DNA of 64,000 nt from Crambe crambe (taxonomy: Eukaryota; Porifera; Demospongiae; Poecilosclerida; Crambeidae): positions 4,371,563-4,435,562 of the forward strand of contig OZ004594.1 of assembly GCA_963924555.1 (NCBI GenBank), written 5' to 3'. Under the pieces are notes generated by a model. It saw nothing but the letters and a program-made list of their open reading frames with translations, was not told the DNA's origin and did not search any database. Of the stretch, positions 1-13,700 are shown in pieces. Every line of letters starts with the position of its first letter. Position 1 is the first letter of the stretch. The position numbers and the translations under genes were made by a program.

Positions 1-42
1 AGAGATGAAATTTATTTAATGTGCAACAAATTAATGACTTAC

Positions 43-1286
43 ACTATTTGATCAGTGTTATCTTCCAGTAATCGATGGAAAGTCCCACCAATCCTAGCTT
101 CACATTCATTGCATATTCTAACTTCATATGGCCTTCCACACTACATACAACATTTAGTTATTGATATGAGATGATAAGATCACTAAAATCATGTCCCTTA
201 CCTCTCCAACTATGTAACGATGGCCATTGGGACAAGCTATCGAAAAAAAGAAGAGCAACTTTTAATGAATATTATACACACAGCTGCCTCACCATAAGCT
301 TTTTCACCATCAATCATCGTCCTTCTTATTTCTTGAAAGCTGTCCTCTGGCATAGTTGGCAAAAATGCATTCTATAATGATTTTAAATAAAGAGGAAAAA
401 TATAGCTAATGTCAATCACTATTGTATATCAGAAATTGGTAAAAGACCCCACAAAGATTTCCCTCCAGCATACACGACACATGCTCTTATAATAGGAAAT
501 AGAAAATGCACCCACCCCCCCCCCCCCCCCCCCCCCCCCCCACATCCAACAGTGTGCTTATCTAAATGAGTGTATAACAAGTATAGCTATTAAATACATT
601 TAGTAGTTACTAACTATTGCCATGCAGTATGTGTACAGACATATGCCAATACCATACCATCAAAGCTTCTGGTTTGGTCACCATGTTGATGAAGGGAAGC
701 AGCAAACTCAAGTTAGCCTTGCTACTGAATACTGAGACTTCATGAATCACTAAAGTGCCAAGTAGTTTGCACTCTAAGGGCAATCCAGGACGAAGAGTCA
801 TCTGGGCAAGGGGACCACCCTGTTCATTACTCAGGAGTAGTCGAGCAATATGCCGCATTGAAGGAGAAAAAGATTTCATGTCATGCTCCAGTACCTATTA
901 ATACATGACAACTACGTACATTACTGCATCCACTCCTCTCTCCCTCTACTCCTCTATAGCTTGCTAGCTACTGCATGGGTTCAACTTACATCACCACTAA
1001 TGGGTCTCTCTTGTTCAGCATACTTGAAAGTGATTGTTTCATAAAATGCCAGTAATAAAACCACAGCTTCATTGATGTCAAAACCCTGTCAACAGTACAT
1101 AATTATTATAATACAAGTTGAACTAGTAGATTAACTTTAGCTCTACCTCAGTGACTTCAATCAACTTTTCAACTTGTTTCCCGAAAGCTCCTTCATTGAC
1201 TGTGGCCCTCAGACTGCAATATCCTCTGTAAATTACAAATGGATCCATAATTTTTTCCTGCATTTCAGAAAATAAATGAGTGCATT

Positions 1287-1324
<38 letters not shown>

Positions 1325-4300
1325 AAATCAACAATTTCTTATGTATTAGCTACTATAGGGGTTCAATTTAAAGGTACATTGCATTTATCTCCACTGGTAG
1401 TTACTTAGTTGTATCAGCCAGCAAAGTAACTGTCTGAGAGTTGACAGACCTGATCTGTTATGCGAAGTCCTTCAGGAACTATCCAAGGATGTGTCTCACA
1501 CACTTGCTTCAGACAAGGGAAACCATACACTCTCACCAGCAACTTCAAAAGATACACGGCAGGTCCAACAATGTCGGTATCATCAGCAGAGAAGTCATTG
1601 ATATCAAGATCAGTACACACTTTCTCAAGGATACTTAAAATCGAATGTGACATCTGTTGTGTAGGAGGTGACCCATCAGATGCTCGTTTGTCAGAACAGC
1701 TCAAGTGAAGAAGATATGAAATCTCCATCAAAGCAAATCTCATACCAGCAATTGCTTCCAGATACTTGATAGTGATTTCTGGCTTGGCCTTGTTGGCCTT
1801 CAGGGCTCCAAACGAATCTGTGAGTTTATTCACGAGAGCATGGACCTTGTCTTCTAGTTTTGAGTGCTTCTTGTACAATGCATCCTATGTATATGTCATA
1901 TCCTAAATTTCATAGCTATAGAACTAGCTATTAAAACTTACTTCAAAACATTGAATGCATAAAAGACACAGGTTTTGATTGTTACTTTTGACAAGTGCTC
2001 TTTGAGAGATATGGAAGAATTCTTCCAGGTATTTCTTGATCATTTCAGAACTGTGATGAAATGAAGTAAATAAAAACAACTTGATATCATTTATTATAAG
2101 TTGCTCTAAGATTTGAAGTGAGTGAACAGAGATAGTGGGATACATTAAACCAGCCAGCTACTTAGAGATGGTGTGTAGATACATGTTACATAATTATGTA
2201 TTGTGAGTCTAAATAGCAAATGATAAACCAGTGGACATGCTCAAATACATACTTGTGTTCCAGTAACAACTGTAAAAGGGAAGATCTGATGATAGGAATC
2301 TCATCCACATTCCCCTTGTCAAAGGGAGTAAGGTCACGTGTATCAAATGTGGAGTTTTCATTCTCTGAATACACAATAGCCATCAGCATCTGGATGAGAG
2401 CTGGCTCAGGTGCTTTATCTCCACCGAAGCAGAGAGTTGAAACCACTTCCACAAAGTAATTGTGGCAATGTCTTTGGAATGTCCTAATATCATCCACAAG
2501 CCTGCATTAAACATTCAATCAGTTAGCTATCAATGTTCATAATGTACAGCTATAAAAATATACTTTTTCTTGGTAACTTCATTGGATAATTTATTCAAAA
2601 ATTTCTGCACTTTCTGGAGAACCTTTACATCAGAGAAGCTCTGTTCTGATTTCAATGACTGCATGAAAACAGTTAACACTGTGGCTAAGTGTGCATGTAC
2701 TAAACCAAACTATTACTTACGAGCCTCAACCGGACCAGATAAGTAGTGGGTAGAGATGGGGTATTCAGCATAACATGTTCAAAGAATAACTGAAGGGACT
2801 GAATGACTTCCCATTTCCATCTGGTGTGTAACAAAGAATGAGTCACAATGTGGATCAACACTTTTGAAACCAGTAAAAAAAAAATTTCCCACTACATGTA
2901 CTGTATACTTCATGAAAATTTCACCCTATGAAATTTCTCACTATACTGTATATTTTAAACACAAAATTTTCACCCTACAAAAATTTCCCACTACTGCATA
3001 CACTATTTTATACCATAAAATTTTTGCCCTACAAACATTTCTTCCCACTATACTGTATAGCTACACTTTTATACCACAAAATTTTAGATTTAGATTTAGA
3101 AATTTAGATTTTCCCACTACACGGTATACACACCTAATTTACATCCTACAAAAATTCCCCATCACTTTTATAATGAAAAATTCGCCCTATGAAAATTTCC
3201 CACTGCATGCACCATTTTATACCACAAATTTTTCACTCTATGAAAATTTCCCACTATACAGTATAAACTATTTTATACCACAAAATTTTCACCCTATGAA
3301 ATTTTTTCCACTACTATTACACACATTTATATAAGGGAAAAAACATTTCCATGCATAGAGAGCTACAGCTAGCTTTTAGCTAGCTAAGTAACATTATAAT
3401 TTCGAATAATTGGATATCAAATACTGCACATGCGTATTATCGAGAAAAAAAATGGCTTAGTCGAGTACTGTGCTCTGTAGTGTCTCCTTTACATCGACTC
3501 TTTCGAGGATTGACGAGTGCAAAAGGTAGAATTTAGAAATCATAGCTGTAGCTTGAGTGGTTCAAGAGCGATTTACCTGCTTGCCATATTTCTGAAACGT
3601 GGTCCTGAAACTTGGTCTGTACTTTGTAGTAGGCTCTAGTAGGCTGGATAATCATTCACAGTAGCTTTTTAATAAGTCTAAGTGGGGAAACTAGAACTTC
3701 ACTTTTGTATTAGTCTATATGCAGCCATCCGAGTCATCCCTACATAGAGAGCTACTGCTCTCTCTGATAATTAAAATTTCACCCTACGAAATTTTCCACT
3801 ATACTCTACACAGTTCATGTAGTCATACTTGGCTTCCACTCTGATATGATGTTGGGAAGATAAGTTGATGATAGCTGTGACAGCATTCTGTGATAACTGA
3901 ACATCTCTCAGCCACAGACCGAGGTTAGCAGTAGATACGTCCCTGTCACACTTGGGGAATAGACGACCTTCCTCAAAAGCTTCAGTCACAGCTTGCAGAT
4001 GCAGAATCTTGGAAGAATGAATTGTATAGTTTTTGTGAGTGCAAAGAAAAGAAAGGAGGGAAAGGTATTTATTGAACTCATGGAATGGATATTGTATTCC
4101 GATTACATGTACTAGAGACCTCAATGCTTAACTAATGCACATTCTTAAGAGACAGATTTTCTTGTAATTTTAAGGAGTTCATATTAAGGTCCTGGGAGCT
4201 ATCTGAACTCCTGCTCATACCATTTCACTTTGATCAGGTGTATGTTTCTTCTTCAAGTCAGTCATGATGCCTGGATGATGCATGACAAGTCGTCCGAAAC

Positions 4301-5732
4301 ATAACACCTGATTCCTGTTCACATTGTAGACCACATGCACGGCAGCTATTCTAGCCAATAGACTGGTAGCTCCATCACTGCTACAGAAACCTTCTCCATG
4401 TACCAGAGCATCCAGAGCATCGAATAAAAGCTGCAATTACATGATATAGCAATTAAACATGGTATAGCAAATTATGTGGTGTTGAAAAAGGATGTAACAT
4501 TATATCTATATAGCCAAGCTAAGTTATATAGCTACAATGGAGAGAGGGAAATGGAATTTTAAATCCCCCCACCCACTAAAAGCCCCACATTAATTATTAA
4601 TACAGACCTCATATTCCTGAGCTTCATGTTCTTTTAGTTTGTGGTGGCATCTATGCTCGATCCTCAGGAAGTCATGCAGATATTTTCGGTAGAACTCCTC
4701 ATGGAGTGTTCGGTCAATTTGATTCAGAATGCTTCCAAAAGGAGTCTGTTCAATTGAGTCATACAACTGCTGGTGTAGCTGGGATGCTTGATTGTACACT
4801 GCATATGGATTTCACAATGACAATAATATTTAGCACCATTTTCAAGCAAGGAAACATGCATGCATATAGCTAAGTAGGTAAACACGGAGTTCCAAGCTTC
4901 TTGTCTTTCTTGAAAAGAGAAAAGCAACGCCATTAGAATCGGCTACAGTAATCTCTGCTGGTGATAGAAAAATCATTCACTTGGAGCAGCTTATCATTAG
5001 AATGGAATGAAAAATTAGTCCATGGTTGCATGCAGCTTAAAGTATTTTTGTTGTTTAATTTTTTTGTGATGTTGTTTGTTTTTATTCGGATCAAAACAAC
5101 AACAACAAAAAACTCTACCACATACCAGTGGAGCTTTTAGCATTGTCCCATTGACCTTTCACAGCATCTAAGATCAGCCACGAGAAGGGAAGTTCACACT
5201 TGAAGTCAACATCTGCCTTCCTCCCTCCAACTCCTGGAACTTGTGGCCTTGTGGTAATCATTTCATTGTAGTCAAAATCCATCACTGCTACATTACGAAA
5301 TACATTCATCCAAAAGAGAGAGAGTGGTGAGTTTTGACTCATTGGATAGATCAAATTGAGGTTGTAGTTCCTGTCAATTCTTGCAATGATCTCTGCAAAA
5401 AGAGGTACCACCACTTCATCCACTTTCCTGGTGAGGACATTGCGGAAGGTTCCTCCATGTTGCAGTTTCTTAGCATTCATGGCTTCCTTAGTGATCCATT
5501 CTGATTCATCTTTCCACACCTGCTCCCTCTGCTCCAGAATTCGGCACATGTGTTGAATTAGAACTCCATGAAATGTAGAAAAATCTATGAAAAAAGGTAA
5601 ACATGATTGCAAGAATTGAGAAGTCCAGCATGCTCATAATAGAGAAGAACCTCCTAATAATGGACACACTTGGGACCTAGCCCTTTGTCCTTTGTAGAGA
5701 GGTTGTCCTCTTTTGGAGGTTTTTTTATTTTG

Positions 5733-5763
<31 letters not shown>

Positions 5764-7704
5764 GTATTTCAGAGTGTGCTCTATCAGAGGTATACAAAGG
5801 TACTTCTTTGTTGAGAGGTTGTCCTCTTTCAGAGTTCCTTTACCAGAGGTTCCACTGTAATATACATACCTGGTTGATTAGGTATTTCTTCTGGAATGAG
5901 GCTGACCAAGATCCCAACTCTTTCAATTGATCGTTGAGTAGCTACATCCTCAAACTTTGAGGCAGCTGCTTGGATACAGCCATGCAGTCGTTTGAAGAGA
6001 GGCGATGCTTCAAGCTTTCCTGGTCTTGCTGCTACCGCTACTGGAATCTGAGCAGACGTTCCATCATCACCTTCATGTACTACAAGTTGAGTTGGTTCCA
6101 CAGATGTGAGGCTGTTAACATCACCATGTGAATGATCAGAGACAGATTTTTCACTTAAATCATCAAATTCATCACTTTCGATATCCTCTACATACATATC
6201 GGTTGAACCCATCTCACGTGGACTTTCTCTGACTTCATCTGATATCTTGGATGTTTCATCATCATCCATTTCATCTTCCTCTTCCTCACTCTCCATTTCT
6301 TCAGATGTACTTTCACTTTCATCACTACTACTAGAATCCCTTCTAAAGCCATCATTTTCATGATCACTAATTTCATCACTTTCTAACTCGCTTGAGTAAT
6401 TTTGTTCATCACCAGTCAATCCTGCAAATGAAGTATCACAAGAACCACGAAATAGTTCACTTATAGACATGCTTAGGGCTCGATAGGGTGCCACTAAATC
6501 ATCGGCAGCTGGCCTAAGATCGTCGATGTGAGCCGATATCCACGGATCTCCTTGAAAGCCGATGAAAGAACCTGTGACTTGGTGAGGGAGATGAATGACG
6601 AATAGGACATGTGTGACTTGGTCTTTGTCAGTATCATTCCTGAGAGTGTAGATACGGTAGCGGGCACACGCTATAAGGTCTCCATTCAAATGACCAGAGT
6701 CACATTGTATTATCACTAGACGATCCTGGATTCTGTCAGTATCAGTCTTGAATAACGGGCTGTGTTTATAAAGTAATGATAAATATAATGTTGCTATTAA
6801 TTTCTTACTTATAATTATTATATAGCTTCAATGGCTTACCCAATTTTATTTGAAAAGTCAAGCTCTGTGTCAAATTCGTGCAGAAAGAAGGAATCCACTT
6901 TAATGCCAATGGCTTTCTCCACTTCTTTTAATTCGTCAAGAAAGAGAAGGTGACTGTGAGTAGTGACCTAGATGCAGTATGCAGTAAACTGGTTCAATTA
7001 AGGTATCATAATTTCATGTTAAAACATTTTGCAGTATGCTACATAAATGGACGAAAATTAAAATGTAGACAGTGTTAGAAGTAAGCTGTAGATACCAAAC
7101 TAATTTCGTTTCTGGTAGTTTGATTTGTATACTTATGGCTTTACCTGCATTAGTAGTCCAGAATGGGTGTCGTTTTCATGCACATGGTGAATCAGAAAAT
7201 CTTCCATTGATTCATGGTGCTGCTCTTTGAAATAAATCTTCTGGATTTCAGCTTGTTCACTGGCCAACTTTGTGCTTTTGAGGCGGACTATAGCATCTGG
7301 AGCAGCTGTTTGCAGCAAGAGATACTGGCTAAGCTTCAGAACCTGGAAAGAAAGAAATAAACAATTAATTATGTATGTATACATATTATAGCTACATCGC
7401 ATTGGCGGTGCCAGCCAGTAAAGTGGGATATAATTATCGTGTATACAAGAGTATTGACTTACAGCCATCTTCATAGCATCAGATATGAACAAATCTTCAG
7501 GGTTCAACCCACTACATCTTATAATCTTCTCCTCAAATCGACCATGAACTGCAGTTTGATGGCCTGATTTCAGTTGGTTAGTAGCCTGAAATATCATGGA
7601 CGCTGGAATATCTTTCTGGAAGCCTATAAAAGCATCACTTGCTTTGAAACTTGTATCCCTGCATGAATGGACGAACGAATAAATAAAAATAACCAAACAA
7701 ACAA

Positions 7705-7744
<40 letters not shown>

Positions 7745-10700
7745 ACAAATAAACAAACAAACAAACAAACAAGAGTACATAGCCATAGCTATTCACTCAG
7801 GATTTGAAAAATAGTCGATCCAAGCTTCAAAATCTTCTAGGACTTCTTTTTGCCAGTCTTCCAGTATAGAGGATGTCAGGATGAAATGCTTCTCCAGACG
7901 ATTGATCAAAGGAGTGGGGAACTTATCATAAACTGTGTCCTTCTCAGCTATGAGAATCAATCTACAAGAGAAATAGACTTCAATATATCCCCGTATTGTA
8001 ATTATGTAAAAGTATTTACTTGAAGTCATTGTGGACTCTGCAGCGAACCCTGTGTGTCCGTAGTCCCAGGTCCACGTATCTGCTGTCACCATGGAAGATG
8101 TAGTACTGGTTCAGGACATCGTAAAGACTCTCGTAAAGATTTTCCAGGTTGAGGAGAATGACAGTCAGTCCAGTTTCCATGCAGATCTTAATCTGATTGA
8201 TGTTACGACAAACCTGGGCAGCATGAATTGGAGAACATATGCCTCTCAGATTATGTATGACTGTATGTTCTTGAATGCAGACAGATTTCATATCGAACTT
8301 AAGCAGGTGCTACTATGGACTCACTTGAGTGTATTCTTTATCTTTTGGGAAACTACTGCCAAAGAGAATGAATGGATCAGGGATGCTGTCAGTGCCGCCA
8401 CTGTCAATCGACCCTTCTTTAGCTTGAGCAAAATTAATGCTCCCACTCAAATAATTCCGAGGGTTTTTTAAGATATCTAGTGCAGCATAATTCTCTGTCA
8501 AGAAAAGCATATAACGATTTTCTCTATTAAAAGAAAAAATAGGTCTTAATAATAGTAATAGTGATTCTTCAATATTACACTAACCCATGACAGTCTTTCT
8601 CTCGACTACCAAGACTAGCTTTGATCAATCCAAGTCTGGAGCAGTCAGGGTTAATGATGGGATGTAACTGATAAGAGTAAGGAATATTATTCATTGTAAG
8701 TTATGTTAATGTTATTTTATACAATGTGTGTATATATATAGAGTGTGCCAGACAATTACTACATACCTCTTCAGAAATATTGGCAAGATTTGGGGGCTCT
8801 CTGCTCATGGTTATGTGCTGAAGAAACACTTTGAATGGATTAAGTTCCTCAGATTCCAGACCTCCAAAGTTTCTCTTAATGGCATGCTCCAACTGCTGCC
8901 AGTTGAGAGGATGCTTTTTCGACTTCTCACGCATGTAGTAGAGCATCTTTATCAGGCTAAGGTATTGAGACACAGTATGGCATATACATACTTACTCACA
9001 TAGTAAGGCTGATCTTGCAACAGAACAGCAAGACCAAAATTTACATAGCCTCCTTTCAAATGGCTTTGGAGTTGGGCTACTTGAAAGGAGGCTATGGCTT
9101 TGCTGTTCTGGATTTGTGTTGCAAGATCACTGCAATCTGCTGTAATAGGAAGTGAATGTGCCTGGGACTTTCATAATTAGAAGATATGCCACAATGTTGA
9201 AAAGTGCATCAGCACCACTGCGATCTGTAGCTCTAGCATTAGGGCTGAATTGAATGGCCAATATCATTAAGACTATTAAATGTGGGTATTTGACGAATTA
9301 CAAACTGACCTATAAAAATCCCTTAATCCAAAGAATTCTCTCTTTTGCTGTTCACAGATACACTTGTAAGCCTTGGCGAGAGGTTTGAAATATTTTTCTA
9401 GGTCTCTCCTAACAGGATCTTCTTTTTTGTCAGAACATATTCCCTTGGCACTGAAGACCAATTCCTTCTCGCTGGGGTCAGCCCTTGTCACCATCACACC
9501 TCTGTTCATCTTGGCTGGGTCCAGAGCCCAGTTAGAAATCCCAACAAAAGCCACTCTGTCTTGCTGAGCAACGACCTGCAATATATTAAGCAGTCGTAGT
9601 TATAGACCATAGCATATGAATTTGTACACTGCCTAAATTGCATGTGACCTACCTATGACAATATTTTTTAAATATATATATATATATATTTTTATTTTAG
9701 CATTTCATGGTGTATTAATGACCTCATCTTCAAAATTCATCGAACCAGCTCCCTCTGTCCCATCTTCCAGGAGAGGGTGGAGAGCCTTGAGTGGGAGGTT
9801 GGGGGAGTCCTCTGCTAGTCCAACTTCATCCAGCACCACCACAGCCACATGGGACAACATATTCTGATTGGCTTGGAATCTCTTGGCATCATTGAAGACT
9901 TCAATCACACTCTCAGGGGTGGAAAGTTGACTGCACTGATACGAGAATATTTCAACCTAAGGAAAAATAAATCCAAGACCACATGAAGTGCATAGTCATA
10001 ATTTATCATTATAACAAATGATGGTATAATGATGGGAGCAGGGATAAGTGTATTTGTGCGTTCAATTGGCACCTAAAAGTAACTGAGATACAATAACTCT
10101 TGACTGGTATGGAGTATAAAACTACCACACAATTAGCCATCTATACTGGTCTTTGAGGATCGAGTTATCACAAATGTTCTACATTAATATCCCTTAGCTA
10201 TAATGGTTCAATAGCAGTTCACACTTTATTTTGTCCAACATGAAATTTTGTTGTTATAGCTCGAGCTGTACAGTTTTCAACTCACTTCCTTGAAGCCTTT
10301 GAGGAGGTTGTTTCTTGAGTGCTTTCCTTTCATAGACTCATTGATGATCGATTTGGCTAGGGACTTGGAACTTCCCGGCTTTCCCACCAGAAAGAGGGGA
10401 ATCTTGAGTTCGATGCAAATGGCCATCATGAATACATTTTCACGAAGTGCAGCGTTCTTGGCTATGTTGGCACCTAGTTCCATACTTTCCAAAAGGACTT
10501 CCTGACACCTGTACAAGAAGTAATTATAATCTCTTCAAAAATCTTTCCCCCTAGTTTAATTTGAATAGGGTGCTTGCTTCCTAATATCTGCACATAGGTA
10601 GCTTTAATAGCTAGCTTTGACACTGCTACAGAATGTCTGGTAAATAACTTATCACCATATTGGATAGAGAAGGACTGGATTATTTTGCTCATCAAACAGG

Positions 10701-13700
10701 TCTCAGCATCTTATTATTCCTTATGTACACACATGTACTAGTCTATAATCTAAATTACCATCTGATCTCATCCCTGAATTGCTGTGCTCCTCCTGGGAGA
10801 CTGATGGGGCCAATGAAATGTTCAGTGACTTCCTCTTCATAGTTCTCTCTCTCTTGGAGTGGTGCATGGTAGCACACACTCAGAGCAAGCACAAGAGCTC
10901 GAGTGATGGGACCAGGGGACTGGTAATCGAAATCCTCCTACAGAGAAAGTTATTCATCACAACTACTGGTGTTCTATTATATAATTATTTGGGCACATAA
11001 TGTGGTAATGAGGCTAAGGCTAGGGCTAGGGCTAGGGCTAAGGCCTGCGTACAAGGCTAGGGGTTAAGACTATTCTTTTTCCCCTACAGATTGGTAACTC
11101 ATGAGCATCAACTGTCAATAGAGTTAAGCATTTTATTGTTCTCACCATGCTGTCATCTTCATTTCCAATGTGACGGCGTTTTCCTGTAGCCCATTGGTCC
11201 ATGTGGTGACCAAATACATCCATGTTATCATACATGTACTCAAACACAATCATGGTTCTTTCCACATCTCTAAGACTTACAAAACTGCATTCATCCTGTG
11301 AAAGATGATCTTAAACTCAAAGATCAGCTATGTTCATTTACTGCTAACCTTTCTTTGTCTCATGTAGGTCTGAGAACAGGCCAAAACATTGGTAATAGGA
11401 CCAGCTATTCTACTAAGAGATCCTGATAACTTCTGATGTTTATTGATCTAAATTTAACAAAATCATTCTTTAATAATGCCGATTATGTACTAATAAAGAT
11501 CCAGCTAATAATTAGTTTCTACCAATACTTGAATTAGTTATTACTAAACTGACATGATCATGGACTATCCGTCTGATATAATCACTCTCAGTGCTTGTAT
11601 TGAGTTGGCCAAAGTCATAGACGAGAGGTCTCATGCTGGCAGGAAGATCCAACACACGGTACACAAGCTGCCGAAGGGGAATTGTTCCTGCATTATCATA
11701 ATTATTCCAAAAAATCAAAGATAGAAAATTGAACAGAGATTGATTCTACCATACCAAGTTTTTCCTGCGATTGAGTAGCTTTGACAAAGAAACCAAGACC
11801 TGCATTCTCCAGCCTTTTAATCATATCATCAGTATGCCTGCACATGAGAACAAGTTGTAAATGCATAAAAAAAAGATACAAATATCATTCGATATTGCAT
11901 GAAAGATGACTGCTGATGATTTTCTCTGAGAGGAATGTGTCCTTCATTTGAGAATTCCACTGTATAATATTATTATTGTGTGTACTCACTTCCTATAAGG
12001 GTTACAGGCTGCTATGAATTTGATGTCGGGAGAGATGGGTCTCCCTTTTATCCTGTGATCACACATGACCTCCTTGATCAGACCAATGGCATCAGTGGTG
12101 TTAGCTTCATCAAAGAAAGCAACAGTGTACATGTCCGAGTTCTTCTCGGACTCTCTTTCACCAGCTTGAATGAACCTAACTATATCATCTTCAGTGGTCC
12201 CTCCATGAACCTAAGGAAAATTATTTATTAGGTTTGTTATTGATATATATGCTATCAATCAAAATGAAAAAGATAAGAGTATTTTGATCAACACTATACC
12301 ATGCTGCCCTATTAATTTTGGCTATTCACTTGTATTTCTCAGGGGGAAATTCTAATTAGACTTCGAGATGCCATTTGCATACTGATCAAATGCTGCAGTT
12401 GGATGCAGAATAGATAACTCTTTTAGTGATGAAAAAGATAACTGAAAATACACACCTTCAAGATCAACATGTTCTTTTTGTCTTTCCCTTGCCTGGCCAG
12501 ATCACACATGTAGCGAATGAGTCGAGTCTTACCACATCCCGTTTCTCCCATAATCACCACAGGGATACCACACCTACATTATACAGTCCACAAGACAATT
12601 TCAAGCACATATCAAAGTATAGCAGTTTTGTAGTAATTGAATCCTCCCATACTTGAAAAGCATAAAATATCAACCAGCAAAAATTTTAAAACTAATGCAA
12701 ATAATGCCCACCTGAATCTCATATGTATGGCTAGCATTTTGATGAGGTTATCAACAGTGAGCACATAAGATTCATCTGGGTCATAAGGATAGTCCACACC
12801 CATCACAGTGGATAGCTTTTGGATTATCTCTGATTTTCTCCATCGACGATAGTCATCACTGAATCTGACTTTTTGAGCTTCTAGTCCTCTATAGAGGTCA
12901 CGGGTCATGATACCACGTTGTAGGATGTGATTATTGGCAGGGTCAATCAGATCTCCACGTTTTGTTACTGAAAATCCAACAAAAGTCATACTCTGTCCAT
13001 CTTGGTTGAAGAATAGGTATGGATGAGCACTGAAAGAGTGACGATCATAATAATCATTTGAAGGGAAAAAAATAGCTAACATAAATAAATCTAGTAATTG
13101 GAATAGACCTTTTGAGGAGATTGATATCTAGATATCAACCTCTCCTGTTTCTCACGGCATAGACTAATAATAAGTCAGGGAATTCATCCTTATCTGTGTA
13201 ATTACACTATTTCAGAGCAGATGTGGTCACAAAACTATGGGAAAAGTGGGTGTGGTCAGAGCAAAATTTTTTTTTCAGCACACCATAATTATCTCTCCTC
13301 CCAACAAAGTCGCTTATCAACATAGCTACCAGGTGAGTCCTAAACTTGGTGAATAAACAGTTTACTACGTTTTACTTTTGCTCCCAGAGTTTCCTTTCAC
13401 TGATTTGGTAGACATCAATTTCATCTCCATCCATCACTTCTTCTGTCTGATTCTCCAAATTGATTTCCCCACAGAGAGAAGAAGTCGAAAAATCCTACAC
13501 GTGAAGATTTTGCATTTTGTATATAATTATTTTTTAATATTTTGCATCTTACATGATTTTTGTAATTAGCTATATGTATAATTGATTTCATAGATGATGA
13601 AAACCCACCCGTGACATGTATATCATGAACTTCACTATGAATCCCTTGAAGCCTGACATGATGTCCTGAGTCAAGTATGGATTTGTGAAGTCTGATTTTT

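Larger units (their letters stand above)
43..2501 (-). other. RNF213-like gene 1, block 6: post-RING helices and RZ-type zinc finger
   Basis: Exons 2253-2501, 1942-2050, 1450-1884, 1147-1257, 990-1085, 658-894, 293-371, 202-236 and 43-140. HCHNYFVEVVSTLCF and PFDKGNVDEIPIIRS match the segment that directly follows the RING in vertebrates. NAFLPTMPED precedes the RZ finger, whose ligands are all present: CPNGH, then GECGRP, then CNEC. These are the Cys/His positions required for ubiquitin transfer in the family. The RZ finger is built from three small exons (293-371, 202-236 and 43-140); the last ends in an open phase, so coding continues left of the window. Confidence 0.9.
2564..6759 (-). other. 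RNF213-like gene 1, block 5: E3 shell with long acidic linker and no RING
   Basis: Exons 5870-6759, 5126-5584, 4608-4798, 4221-4430, 3829-4007, 2721-2820 and 2564-2658. HIDDLRPAADDL matches the HIDDLR landmark of the family. It is followed by roughly 100 residues very rich in Glu, Asp and Ser, longer than the acidic stretch at the same place in vertebrates. The E3 shell follows (GTFRNVLTRKVDEVVVPL, IEQTPFGSIL, FFEHVMLNTPSLP). In vertebrate RNF213 a C3HC4 RING comes next; here the exon ending at 2564 joins in phase to the exon at 2253-2501, which already encodes the segment after the RING. Confidence 0.87.
6840..10508 (-). other. RNF213-like gene 1, block 4: AAA4 and following AAA/hinge segments
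   Basis: Exons 10286-10508, 9723-9956, 9310-9575, 8767-8956, 8585-8667, 8325-8523, 8020-8213, 7797-7961, 7463-7658, 7145-7342 and 6840-6967. AAA4 has Walker A GKPGSSKSLAKS and Walker B VVVLDEVGLAEDSP, then GISNWALDPAKMNRG with the sensor Asn. Further family landmarks are FGSSFPKDKEYTQ, CRNINQIKICMETG, LNLENLYESLYDVLNQYY, FPTPLINRLEKHF and FKASDAFIGFQ. This is the most conserved part of the protein. The donor of exon 9723-9956 is the weak GTCATT and deserves transcript support, but the join agrees with the family and with the phase. Confidence 0.92.

Noticed and set aside
2864..3334. 156-codon plus-strand open frame rich in Phe, Tyr and Pro
   Set aside because: It is made of degenerate AT-rich tandem units inside an RNF213 intron; protein periodicity follows the DNA repeat.
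5670..5930. Plus-strand frame with FVLFCFV repeats
   Set aside because: Produced by a (TTTTG)n tract in an intronic dispersed repeat.
6188..6379. Minus-strand Met/Lys-rich frame
   Set aside because: Alternative frame of the acidic-linker exon, where GAT/GAA-rich codons read as ATG/AAG.
8091..8471. Plus-strand 126-codon frame
   Set aside because: Opposite strand of conserved RNF213 exons 8020-8213 and 8325-8523.
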